64,000 bases of DNA from Diphasiastrum complanatum. Lineage: Eukaryota > Streptophyta > Lycopodiopsida > Lycopodiales > Lycopodiaceae. The stretch spans positions 24,313,106 through 24,377,105 of the forward strand of contig CM055100.1 of the NCBI GenBank assembly GCA_029204225.1, in the 5' to 3' direction. Position numbers and translations under genes: made by a program. The notes beneath the pieces were generated by a model. It saw only the letters and a list, made by a program, of their open reading frames with translations. It ran no database searches and had not been told where the DNA came from. Position 1 is the stretch's first letter, and each line of letters opens with the position of its first letter. Shown piece after piece: positions 34,409 through 45,648 of this stretch.

Positions 34409-37400
34409 TATCCATGATCCTACCTGCATGCGAGGGGGACATCCCATTCGTACAACTGAGGACCTCATCATCACTCATGGATGAAAAATGGGACGACCCA
34501 CGACTGCGGCCAGATCCGTGACTTGGAGATGTGTCACGAGACATTCAGGATACGATTGGGATAATTGCTGCAAGCAATAAAAGATATTTATAGAAAATAC
34601 AACCCTGTAGAGTTAATGAGTGCAAGAAATAAATTCAAATAATTGAGTTTAGGGTTTAGGGTCGAACAAAAAAAGTGACTCTTTGCATTCAACCATAGAT
34701 GAATAAATTACTAATACACCACAATAATCACAAATAACCACAATAATTACACTTTATAGCAAATAAACTAAATATTTCTACATGGTTTAGGGCCAAATAC
34801 AGTTCAATTACATAAGTAGTCAGGGTTCAAGATTACATAAAAACTAGCTACATCGAAAGATGGTTGGCAAATGTACGAATAAAAACGATAGATGTAAAAT
34901 CATATAGATAAGTATCTGTAAACATGGAAAGGCTAGCTATAGAGCCAAAACACTAGTTAGATCTATCTAATTCCTCCTCATCATCTCCGTCATGTGGAGC
35001 TTGTTGTTCCTTGTTAGGGGAAAAAGTGATTGGTCCTGCCAGAAAGCCCTACAGGGAAAGGACCCACACTGTCCTTACGTGAGTAATCAAGGCCTTGGCC
35101 ACTTCCAATCCTGGGGGCTCCACTGATTACCTCGTACTCCCGGGTCAATGAGAGTTTTTCAGGCTCTCAAATGTATGACCAATGGGAGAGTATGCTTACA
35201 CAAATCCAAGAGCTTCTAGTGAATTACGAATACGTAGTGTATAGTAAGCCTGTGCTACCCAATGATGATGATCACGGATGTGTACAAAGGCTAGAATCTG
35301 AAAACCATTTGCGTTAACTTCTATGGCGATGTCTCCAGGACAAACTTTTTTAGCTGTGGTGTCAAATGCTATTATTTCTATGTTGACATACTCTAAGACC
35401 CGTATAACTAACCGAAATCGGTGTGGGTCTCTAAAGTGTGCTCTATCCATGACATGACTCTAGGTATGCATCTAAAATTGCTGTATAAGTTTGTTGGAGT
35501 TTGTCTCACAGTATGGTGCTATACAATGGTACAAATTTCCATTCAGCCTTGGGTGGATGTTATAAGACTCTCTAGAAGATGTGGGTCTTTGCCGTCTAGA
35601 AACACTCATCATATATGTCATACATAACACATATACATGGACCACCTATCTCCACATCCGATGATACCTTTCAATGCAAAAGATGATCGACTTACACAAA
35701 GTTCTCTTGTCATTGACAGTCTTCTTGAGACAACTAGTGATTTCATCTGTTGTTATTTTGAAGTGTCTAAGAACATCCTCTTTGAGCCGAATATGACCTA
35801 ACTAAGGTGACTCCCTATAGAGTAGGTCTCTAGATCATTCAATCAATTACTGTGAAGTAGTTGTTTCAATGCTAACACACATCAAACCACAATAAAACTT
35901 CACAAGTGGTCACTTTCATCACAACTTCTCAATTCCTATCAAGGCATTGTCTCTGTGTCCCTATTTCTTAGATCTAATCTTAGCCTCTATAATGTCATGT
36001 GGGCATGTGTTTCCAGAGTCAAAAGTCTTTTACTGAATGTATAGCCGAGGCTTGGTAAGGGTGATGATCATTTGTGTAGGATGTCTATGGTACTTGACCG
36101 ATATTTTTAGGTGTACCAGGTGAGGCTAGTACATGCATGCAAAAATAAAACTAACACGTCATTTCCTAGTGACCTTTCGTGCAATGTGGGGGTGCCAGTT
36201 ATACGCGCCGCCTTGTTTGCTAGGCGGTAGTATTTTTTCAACAATTAGGCCTAGATATTTCGCTAAGCAATTCCAATGGTGGAGGTGACTAGATTGACTC
36301 TTAACCAAAGTGGTGTACTTCAACCACAGATGGTGGACAGCCCACTCTTCTATTTCAAAGCGGTCGGGTTATGAAAATCAACATGAACAAGACACAGATT
36401 AAGAAACTGATAGTAAAAACCATGTCACCTAATCATACTACGATGTTTATATTGATTGAGGCGCACACACATGATGCTAGAAAATTATCTCAAAACACGT
36501 ACACAAGACCATTGTGAGTTACTTTAAGTAAGACAGTTGCCTAAAAATTTATGCTAAGCATAAAAAAGCATGGTACGTGTATTTTCTTAACCATTCTTAA
36601 TGCTCACACATATCACCATCCTATGAGATGCGGTCATTTCACTAATTCACAACACAATGCACTCATTTTCTTTAAACAATAACAAATGGATTTGAGAAAA
36701 TGTATACCTTAGCACTGTGTTGGGATCAAGCTCAGTGGAAGGGGATCCAGTTACCAATCATTTAGATGAACCATCTTGTGTTGGTGTGAGGCCTCATAAA
36801 AATATATTGCCTTCAAAGCACTGGCCTGAGAGATAGAGAGCACGTCGCTCTAGCTTGCTGGCCCGTGGAAATCACTCTAAGAAGGTCGCGCTGGGGAAAG
36901 TGGAGGTGGGCACACTTTGCTGTAGCGAGATCGCACATATTCAGGTCTTCTTTGGAGTGGGATTACTTCACATAGTGATGAGAAAGTTACAGGGCCTTCA
37001 ACCAGGCTGTCAGACAGCGCCCTCTGCTATCTCTCTCTGCTCGCTCTTACTCTCGCCTTCTGCCTTGTTCGTGTCTACTGGCTTGAACTCTTCTGTTGCT
37101 CACTTCTGCGCTGCTCTTTTCCCTCAGGCTCGCTGCTACCTCTGCTCGCTCTTACTCCTCCTCGCTATCTGCTGCCTACTGCTCGTTCCTTCTTAAAAAT
37201 CTATTGTCAGGAGCTTTTGACATGCGGGAGTCACTCCATCTAAGCCTCTTGTAGCTGAAATATACTCTTGAATGCCCGACTTGCAAAAGCTGTGCTTTCA
37301 TGCAGTTGCAATAGCATCTTCTAAAGGATCGTGAGAAATACTGCAACATTCATAAGCGTTAAACTGAGACTGGCTCTGTGTGTAAAGAGCCTGATAAAAA

Positions 37401-37533
37401 TCTTCCTCTCGAGCATCAAAAGCATCTCTTCAAAGAAATGTGGTTTTGGGTGGAAGCGTTCCTTGCCCTCGCTCCTCTGTCTCGTTGAGCTACTCTTCTT
37501 ATCTGTTCACTTCTTGCTCTGACAAGGGTCTCA
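34409..37533 (-). other. Three-kb inverted segment of locus II
   Basis: The reverse complement of locus III 46,840-49,816, about 95% alike by eye in sampled blocks such as GCCGCCTTGTTTGCTAGGCG (36,210) and CATGCGAGGGGGACATCCC (34,427). It carries the family's presumptive promoter (telo-box TTTAGGGTTTAGGG at 34,646), several short frames without recognised domains, and the gene's first codons. No long inverted repeats are seen at the breakpoints. Confidence 0.85.
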
Positions 37534-38312
37534 CTTGTGCTCCACAACCCACAACCCTATGACGGAGGTGTTCCCCCTTTCCACAAGGGTCTATCCGACG
37601 AAAGTCCCTCTCCCACGCACCCTAATGCCAATGCCTCTTCCCAACATTCCGGCCGGGAAAAGAGAGATCGTAGGAGTCATCGCCTCAGCGCCGGCTCTTG
37701 TTGTGGTAGTGATGTCGATGATGTCGTGCTTCATGCGGCCTCGAGTCCAACACATCCATCTAGCAGGCCTCGTCGTAGGAATTTCTTACTTCTAGAAACC
37801 CTAACTCAGGAAGCAACGCGGATGGCGTGTGATACTTATGACTCTTGCATCTATCACACCTGATTATCCCGACACCCTCACACTCTCTCTTCACATTTTT
37901 TCTTTTTCAGTACCCACACCCCCTATGGGGTCTCCATGGCACCGTGATCCCTCTTGCCAGGCCACTCCACCCATTTTTTCTTCCACTCAAACCCCTGTTG
38001 GTTACACGCCCACTCTAACTCCTCCCAAACCTTCTCCTCTTCATACCCCTCCCCACTCTTCTCGTAATCGCCTTCAAACTCCTCCCCAAATTTCTCCTGT
38101 TGCAGTCAACTCCCCCACTCCTCTCGACACTCCCTTTGTCACCTCTCCATGAGCTGACGTCTTTCCATCCTATGACATAGATGCGGAGAAGCACATAGTG
38201 GAGGATGACCGCGGTGGTCGCATCATCACTTGCATGAGGCAACTCACGCATGTGGTCTTCAACAAGAACGTTTTCAAAGACTGGTGCAAACAAAGTGATG
38301 AGACCCGCACTG
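37534..38312 (+). pseudogene. Locus II gene body (Ptta/En/Spm-associated type), truncated
   Basis: Basic Ser/Arg-rich stretch (SGREKRDRRSHRLSAGSC, SSRPRRRNFLLLETLTQE), an intron-like gap with acceptor CTTTTTCAG at 37,902-37,910, a Pro/Thr-rich linker, then DIDAEKHIVEDDRGGRIITC and MRQLTHVVFNKNVFKDWCKQ. It is cut at about 38,312 by fusion to a promoter-region copy. N-terminal codons are lost to the inversion. Confidence 0.6.
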
Positions 38313-38665
38313 ATTCCGGTTGGTTATACGCGTCTTAGGGCATGTCAACATAGAAATCATTGCATTTGACACCACAGCTCGAAAAATTTGTCCTGGAGAC
38401 ATCACCATAGAAGTAAACGTAGATGGTTTTCAGATTCTAGCCATTGTACACATCTGTGATCATCATCGTTGGGTAGCACAGGTTGCCTATACACTATGTA
38501 TTCGTAATTCACTAGCAGCTCTTGGATTTGTGTAAGCATACTCTCCCGTTGGTCATACATCTGAGAGCTTGGAAAACTCTCATTGACACGTAAGGACAGT
38601 GTGGGTCCTTTCCCTGTAGGGATTTCTGGCTGGACCAATCCCCTGTCAGGAACTTTTTCCCCTAA

Positions 38666-39550
38666 CATTGGTGTGTTTGCCGGGAGATATCAAACCTGCA
38701 AAGAAAATATTGCTTGGAAGGTAGTTACCCATACATTTTTTTATTTCATGTTTATTGTTCGCAAGAGGTTATCTATTTCCATTGTTCCGATGAATAGCAA
38801 AGAGCCCAATCAAAGCCCACCATTGTTGAGCATCATCTGTCACGTTAGACGCTAACTTTGGTGCGTCTGCCGGGAGCTTGAATCCTTATCTGGAATATTG
38901 CTTGAAAGGAAATTATGATATCAATAGACTACGGAGTATACATTTTAGAACCTTGCTTTCTAGGTCATCTGATGCACCTTTTACTGCGAACTACTTGACA
39001 AGTGTCGGATGTTGTTTCGAAGGACAATTACTGGGTTATTAAAAGTCAAAGTGGTTAGCATCACACAGTGATGTGTGTTGATCCCACAAATAGCGTGACA
39101 AGAGTTGTGCACTTAGCCGACTCATTATCCATAGGATGAAATTTGATGTTGTTTCGATCTGAGGACCATACACACCCCTGACATATCTAATGAGGGCCTC
39201 ATACCTCAATATAATAAAATTCTTAGTTGGCTTGTGGAAACTCTTACGATACCTATTACTATAAGTGATTATGGTTTGACGCTTATGATAGTCTCACCCA
39301 AGCAATAGAGCCAGGGTCACTCGATAGGAGATCATATACTATCATTACAAAGGTGTTAGTTATGAGACTAATCTAGCGTGATTTTGCCATTCTTGGTATT
39401 CAACCAACCCAACCTTGCTATCATGGAGGGTTTTTACTTATTAGGCAGACGGTTCCTCTCGTGGATGTGGGAGTTATTGGTGGACGCCCCCAATGAAAAA
39501 GTTCACCTTGTTGAGCTAGGATCATCCCAAACTAGAGACAATGAAGGGTT
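38666..39550 (+). other. Retroelement leader with duplicated primer-site-like motif
   Basis: TTGGTGTGTTTGCCGGGAG (38,666) and TTGGTGCGTCTGCCGGGAG (38,858) lie 192 bp apart, and each is followed by AATATTGCTTGRAAGG. The motif resembles gypsy primer sites of the TGGYGCC...TGCCGGG type. The following 0.7 kb is non-coding until the acidic ORF. Confidence 0.45.
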
Positions 39551-41350
39551 ATGTACTGGCTGGTATTGGGCCGTAGGAATGATGAAATGCCCTCTCTAGA
39601 ATTAGAAGACCAAAAACCTCTCTATGAGCCTGATAGGTCGATAGATACATCTGAGATGATGACAGAAGAAGAACTAGTTGAAACCATAGACACATTTCTG
39701 GTGACCTTTGATCAAAATGTGAATAAAAGCAAAGAACTTACGTTGACAACACTAGATACGATAGACCCTGAAAATAAACACGTCATATTAAAAGACCACT
39801 TGATCGAACCAGAGGTTGAGCCACAACTAAAAGAGGACCCACAATTGGATCTACATGGATTCTCATACGCAGAGCCAGATCTAGCTATAGAAATTTTATT
39901 GCATGAGACTAGTCTACTCCCTAGAGGACCAAGTCCCACCATAGATGATGGGAGGAGAGCAACAAGAGATCCACTTCTCTTCCCATCAAAAGTTATGGAG
40001 ACTCGAGAACAGTTACCTCAAGACCTAGTGCAGCCGATTTGCAAATAGCAATAGCACTCTCACTGCAAGAGTGGAAAACAACCTTCAGATACCCACATAG
40101 ATGACATCCCATCAGAAGTGGAATTAGGAGAGTGCTCAACTCGATATGACAATGAAGGCGAGATATCTAATCCAGTTGAGAGTTATAGTGATGAATCTGA
40201 GTGGGAGACTATATCTGAAAAAGAAATTGAACCAATTTCCAATGACGTGGGAAGTGATAGAGCAATAAGTGATGAAGAGATAGTAGGTGATGACATAGTG
40301 TCAGAATGGAAAACAAGGACCGAAAGTGAGGTTGAGTCAAATCTGGACCTCGATCAAATAGATCATGATGGACAGAACATGAAAGAACAAAATTTAGCTG
40401 AAGTTAATGATCGAGCTCAAGCATCGATTATGCAAACACCTGACTATATATCTATCACACGGGTAATGAGGAGAGTCACTCAACCAATAGTTGTCCCAGA
40501 TCACACCGAGAGGATACCTAGTATAGTAAGCTCCCTACACAATTCCATGGAAACAATGATGAAGATGCTTCCAACAGATATAAATATAAGCCTATGGACT
40601 AAACATCCTGATAGACGAGCTGAGACCAGTGATCACAGGCCCCGTACACATTTCGAAAAATCACGCATACCCAGAGAGGCTAGGGCGAGTGTACTAACAA
40701 TAACCCGAAGTGAGTTACGACCAGACCACCCTAGAAAAGTGTGGATGCAAGAGAGTGATAGGCAAGTGAGTCTTGGGAAGGCCACTAAGTATGAGGAGGC
40801 AGCACCATCAATGTTTAGTGACCAACTTGATCAAGTTGTACCTCTAGACGAGGACAACAATAACACTTCAGAATGGGCAGAAATAGACAAATCCACATAG
40901 ATGGCCCCAATAGACTACCCTCTTCGATTACAACCACTAGATCTAGATGCACCAACTTTTGGTAGCGGAAATACTACACTCCCTATCCTTGATGGCATTA
41001 ATCAGGAAGAGTCATATGGTATACAGAACCTATTCGAAGATTATAACAATGTAGTGAGCAAGAATACATCGATACACACTAGCAAGGATGGGTACCAAAA
41101 CTATACCCAAGAAACTCAAGAGGTATTAAGTGACATACTCCATTGGGAAGAAGACATGTCAAGCTATATCTCCGAAGTTGATACCGAGAATAGAGGCCGG
41201 GAACCAAAAATTAGAGAGGAGATGAGGAATACTATACCTCCAACCATTAGAGGAGTTTTGAGCACCAAAAGAGACTTTTGTCAAGATGTTGTTTTTTACT
41301 TTTCAACTATTCGACGTACACTTGGCCCAGTTATATATTTACACATATGA
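39551..41350 (+). pseudogene. Long acidic ORF of unknown function, interrupted by three TAG codons
   Basis: One reading frame of 600 codons runs from 39,551 to the TGA at 41,348-41,350, broken only by TAG at 40,046, 40,052 and 40,898. The protein is rich in Asp, Glu, Ser and Thr: ELVETIDTFLVTFDQNVN, EVEPQLKEDPQLDLHGFS, SDESEWETISEKEIEPIS, then a more basic part (RAETSDHRPRTHFEKSRIPR). There is no zinc knuckle, protease, RT or membrane segment. Its position after a primer-site-like motif suggests the first ORF of a retroelement, or a gag-like structural protein, but I do not recognise it. CAG-to-TAG decay would explain all three stops. Confidence 0.5.
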
Positions 41351-41663
41351 AAGACCGTAAGGTTGTTTGACAGTCGAATTTTTTTTTGGAACTTTCCGGT
41401 CATATTTGTATACATTTCAAAACTCCTGCTGGACAGGGTCCGACTTGTGATTGGACAATAATTGCTGCCAGTGAGTTTCTTGAGTGTCCAGGACCTAACA
41501 CTTGTGGTTAACGTAAGTCTATTTTGATCCAACCGTAGCTAGAGTAACATATATGATTTACGAAAGACCGCCAACATTTATTACAAATTTGGTTTTTTAT
41601 TTTCATACTGATTCATCTACATTTTGTTTCAAACTCTATTGTTCATCTTCTTTTAGTTTTGCA

Positions 41664-43060
41664 ATGGCTTCCGGAAGTCATAGACCACGAAGCAATATTG
41701 TCTCAGTTTTTGTTTGTAATGAAAAAGACTCTGATGGCTCTTGGATACCACATATCTATAGAAAATTTCACCGAGTTCTCATGCATCCCTCATCAAGAAG
41801 TGTTTTTGGTAAAAAGAGAAAATCAAATATGGATTATAGGAGCTTTTTGAAAGGTAGAATTTTAGACTTCAAAGTTTTACCCGGTGGTCGATCCATTTCA
41901 AAGGTCTTGATTCAACATGTCTACATGCATAAAGAAATTAGAGTGGAAGGCGTAAGTTCAAATGACAGAGTGCAATTGTAAGTTTTAGAGAATTTTTTGC
42001 TTTGAGGGTTGCATTAATCATTTAGACGTGTGTCTGAGTATTTAAATGACATATAGTTTTATGGGTTTGTGCAGATTAATACATCAAGCATAATCGAATG
42101 ACAACCTATACAATCCGTTGTCGACATCATGAACATTATTCATTCTGATATTGGTCTTCTGCAATACAAGAACCGCTCCACGAGATCACTTTTGGATTTT
42201 TGTATTTTCTTCTATAATTCATTTTACACACCATCCAATTAGGTGAAAAATTAGAGGCGATATCATTACCCTCTTTCTCAAGCGAAGAATGGATTCCTCC
42301 AGATTCCACCATAGCAGAGAGCTTCCGATCAAGATTTTTTATGAACATTCAAAACTGTATGAAATGTAGCACAGGTTCAAAAAACAATAGATTGCACTAG
42401 TTTCTGCCTTTTGCAATATTTGTAAAAATGTTTGCTGAATGTAATATTCGTAGAACAGTGACAATGTCTATTTGTAGTGATTTAACAGACAATGTTATCA
42501 AACCTCCTTGATGATCATTGGAATAAAAAGAGTAATGGCAATATCGAGTGCATAGTTAATAGATCGTCAATGAAATTTAGATATCTTATGAAAAATCAAG
42601 TGCTTTCTTTAACTTTCTATTATAAAAGATGGTCCAAAGTTGGCAATGAATGGAAAGCATTGGGTCAGGATTTTACAATGAATCATCAAGATCAAATAGA
42701 AATCCAAGTGAAGCAAAATAATTCTACTATTACAACAATTGAGGTGGAGGAAGATTGGACACTCGATCACATTCGATCAGAGCTTACCTTGCTGCAATAT
42801 GATATTCCTAAACACTTCTGTTTTTTAATCAACAAGAGATTGGTAGGTGTATGTGTGTTTATTTCAATACACATTTGAAATGACTTTCAATGATTTAGAT
42901 ATATTTCAGTGTTTTCGGTATTGCAATATTTCATTTAAAATAATCTCAATGTTGATATTGTTTAACAAGTTTCTTTGATGTACAGGTAAGACCAAGACAA
43001 GAAAGTCGCATACAATGCAAGGACTTAAATAGAAGCGTAGAAATTGTCAAAACCGCATAA
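41664..43060 (+). CDS. Spliced gene with ubiquitin-like C-terminal segment (unknown)
   Basis: Exon 1 (41,664-41,980) starts MASGSHRPRSNIVSVFVCNE, contains YRSFLKGRILDFKVLPGGRS, and ends at a GTAAGT donor. A later exon (about 42,489-42,842) holds LSLTFYYKRWSKVGNEWKAL and ITTIEVEEDWTLDHIRSELT. It joins across a 143-bp intron (GTAGGT...TACAG) in phase to a last exon (42,986-43,060) reading VRPRQESRIQCKDLN and ending TAA. The order of beta-strand, TLDHIR helix, PKHFCFLIN and RQE..I.CKDL resembles a ubiquitin-like fold (inference from pattern only). The phase between exon 1 and the second exon does not match simply, so an exon is missing or the gene is damaged. Its last 36 nt overlap the 3' end of the convergent H3/protease gene. 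Confidence 0.45.
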
Positions 43061-44578
43061 ACATTGGAATGATAATAAGATTTTCAACATTTCGTGCCGA
43101 TACTGATGAATAGCATTTGTTGATACTTCAGGACATTGAAACTGCAAGATAAAACATCGAGTGTATGTATGTATTAGCCAATGTTTAAAAAAACATAAAT
43201 ACACCAAGCTAACATAATATCATCAGGATACTAAAACTTGAGAAAAATATCTCACGGATACTAGCATTTGGAGGTTGCACCCTATACCAATCCAAGAACG
43301 ATTTAACATTTCAGATGGAAAACCATCCACAGCTGAAAGCATCGTTTTGTTGCAAAGACTGAAAAATCACAACGAAAACTTGTTAAATTATAATTCAATA
43401 TAATTCTAAACTTCATGCCATCATGCAAGTAAAAAACGTGAATTTTTTTTTTTTTACTTTTGCATCAATAATCTCTATGTTAGTATCTACAATCACCCAT
43501 CCAGCATGGGCAATCGCTCCACCATCCTCTTGTACATGGACCCATGGAATGGGTGGCATGCAGCTTCCAGTAGAATCCACTTTCATAGATATGACGTGCA
43601 CACTCCAATGTTTGCTGCCAACAAATGACAAGCAATGAATTACTAGAATCTATAAGAGTTTTCAAAAAACAAATCTTATAGAAAACAAGTATTACAAAAA
43701 GAAATTATCTTACTTTGAACAGTATGGGATGATGAACGTTGACACCTCCACACCCGGATTCAACTACTGTGTCTAAGATATAGGAAGTCTTCTCTTTTAG
43801 CTCCCTACAATGCGGGTCTTTGATATGCATTGCAAAAAACCTCTCAGAATCAAAGAATGTGTCCTTAGGATCATTGGGAAGTCTGATGTGCAACTCTTTA
43901 TCAGTTGCATCAACATCAGTAACAATCATGTCCACCACTGTATTTAAGTCATCCGCATATATAGAAGGAGAATTGTGCATTTCAAGATCAGGAGTTAGGG
44001 GAGGACTCTCAACCCATGGAATTGCAGACGTGCTTGCCAAATCTTTTCTAATGCGAGGAGGCGAGGGTGAAGAGCTGGGAGACCTAGGCTTGGGTTGCGA
44101 ACGCTTGGGCTGTGCTTGCTTTCTCTTTTTTCGGGGTGGGACAGGCCCCCTTTCAAGAGGAACTTACCTCTGTGTGAAGCCAGACTTAAAAATGCTATCA
44201 TAGGTGTTTCGAAGCCTCATGACAAGAAGCATGTCCTTGGGCATCAGTGTCACTCTCTTGGCATGTATCGAGCACAACATCGAATCCTCAAACATTTTTG
44301 TTTGGAAGTCCTCGTATGCAGTATGGAGTGCCTCAAATGCAGTGATATTCCACCTCACTGAATAGGGCAGATGAGTGGTCATATCTTGTGTGACCTCCCT
44401 CATAGCCCGGTAGAAGGCTGCTTTCAAGATCTGAAGCTTGGTGCTGCAATGCCCTAATGTCCCTCAACCATGGACGGCTCGGTCTTCCACATCTTTGCAA
44501 ACGTACGGATTCAAAAGTCTGTAGACGGGATGGTTGAACAAAGCTGGTAAGCCTAGCGGTTTGCTTTGTCCGAGCCAT
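43025..44578 (-). pseudogene. CENH3-like histone fold joined to Ulp1/C48-type protease
   Basis: On the minus strand the gene starts MARTKQTAR, identical to the canonical histone H3 start, but position 9 is Leu rather than Lys and the tail is short. [10 protein letters not shown] fits the H3 alphaN helix. After a frameshift near 44,437 come [12 protein letters not shown] (alpha 1), a long loop 1 with VRW as in CENH3, [12 protein letters not shown] (alpha 2) and [20 protein letters not shown] (loop 2/alpha 3). A TAA (44,164) lies in frame. The same frame continues PTPKKRK, a nuclear-localisation-like stretch, and a Ser/Pro linker. Downstream exons (donor at 43,713, 43,458-43,614, then from 43,358) carry KHWSVHVI, IEIIDA and QQNDAFSCGW, which match the His, Asp and Gln/Cys positions of SUMO-type C48 proteases. 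The last exon is 43,025-43,141. Frameshift, stops and one phase mismatch indicate decay. Whether the two domains formed one protein is inference. Confidence 0.68.
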
Positions 44579-44649
44579 TGAGGCCGGATATCTATACCAC
44601 GCGAGGACAGAGGCACAGCAGTAGAGAAAGATAGATTCTCTCCCGTGAG

Positions 44650-44830
44650 GGCGATACTGGAAACTTTGAGGATGATATCGCTACGACGCGAGAGAGTAGC
44701 AGAGTTAGGCGGGAGGAGGAAGGCGCTCGCGTGATGGCGATATTGGGCACTCTGAGGCTGATATCGCTACGACACGAGAGAGTATAAGGGTCAGGCGGGG
44801 GGAAGAAGTCGCTCGCGTGATGGCGATATC
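44650..44830 (-). repeat. 86-bp tandem duplication in the H3/protease gene leader
   Basis: GGCGATA starts units at 44,650, 44,736 and 44,822 (partial). Each contains GATATCGCTACGACGCGAG-like and CTCGCGTGATGG motifs. The same two motifs occur in reverse orientation upstream of the divergent gene at 45,470-45,648. Confidence 0.88.
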
Positions 44831-44928
44831 AGGTAGGCAAGTCCTATGAGAGCATTCGAAGGAGAAAGCAAATTGAACGAAAACCTATACAATCATCAAG
44901 AATGGACTTATATAGGCAAAAAAGGTTC

Positions 44929-45300
44929 ACACGTGTGAAAACTTGCGACACGTGGCCCAATCAGTAACTGACGTGTAGAACAACATGTCTGTATATGCAC
45001 GTGTGAAACTGCACGTCTGGAGCAACATGTGTGGGATTTCACGTGTGGATATGTGGTCGAATGGTACAGTGATGTGTATTCTTGCACGTAGAAGCTCGCG
45101 CGTGTGGGCATGTGGGCCAATCAGTACCTGACGTGTGGAACTACACGTCTGTATCCGCACGTGTGAAACAACACGTCTGGGATTGCACGTGTGGACACGT
45201 GGTCGAATGGTGCAGTGACGTGTATTCTCGCACGTATTAGCTCGCATGTGTGGGCACGTGGCCGAATGGCAAATTGACGTGTATTGTAGCACATGTGGAC
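44929..45300. promoter_or_regulatory. ACGT-core array between divergent genes
   Basis: Seventeen ACGT cores in about 370 bp, mostly CACGTGTG, GACGTGT or GCACGTCT, within imperfect repeats of about 150-165 bp (for example CCAATCAGTAACTGACGTG at 44,958 and CCAATCAGTACCTGACGTG at 45,117). ACGT is the core of G-box/ABRE-type bZIP and bHLH sites. The array could equally be a subterminal transposase-binding array. Confidence 0.65.
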
Positions 45301-45469
45301 AGTTACATTACGCGTTAGAGATCTGATCTGTTGCTGGATCGACGCGTGTATGGCTTGGATTTTATTGGTTTTAGCTATATAAATATTCTTTGATCAGTTA
45401 AAATCTTTCGCTAATTTATCGATTTTCACTCCATGTAGCTCTTGGTATGTCAACAATTCTAGTTCTTTA

Positions 45470-45648
45470 CAGTATCGCTACCATGCGAGAATCTAATTCA
45501 GATTCTATACGAGCTGGCATCCCTCGCGCTGTTCCGATATCCGGTCATTCACCAATATTGCCATCACGCGAGGATTGTCTGATAGTCTTCTAACTTCCTG
45601 CCATCCCGCGTCGTAGCGATACTCGACCCTATTGTTCATACTTCAGAC
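45470..45648 (+). promoter_or_regulatory. Leader of the divergent gene sharing motifs with the H3/protease leader
   Basis: ATTGCCATCACGCGAG (45,555 region) and CCGCGTCGTAGCGATA (45,607 region) match, in mirror orientation, the leader motifs at 44,650-44,830. The two genes thus have homologous 5' regions pointing away from each other. Confidence 0.65.

Larger units (their letters stand above)
33969..38665 (+). mobile_element. Locus II of the DNA-transposon-like family (internally inverted)
   Basis: Shares three blocks with locus III. 33,969-34,408 matches 46,395-46,839 directly. 34,409-37,533 matches 46,840-49,816 in reverse complement. 37,534-38,312 matches 49,880-50,550 directly. 38,313-38,660 then repeats the segment found at 48,826-49,230. 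Its gene is therefore split: the N-terminal codons lie inverted at 34,413-34,544 (minus strand, MSRDTSPSHGSGRSRGSSHF) and the rest starts at 37,534. Confidence 0.85.

Noticed and set aside
34109-34544. Minus-strand frames over 34,109-34,474 and 46,543-46,932 as a conserved protein
   Set aside because: Similarity between the two only reflects the duplicated element DNA; the frames change at the inversion joint and no domain is recognisable.
39378-39599. A short frame starting MILPFLVFNQPNLAIMEG as the N terminus of the acidic ORF
   Set aside because: It is in a different frame and the overlap offers no natural joint; left as leader.
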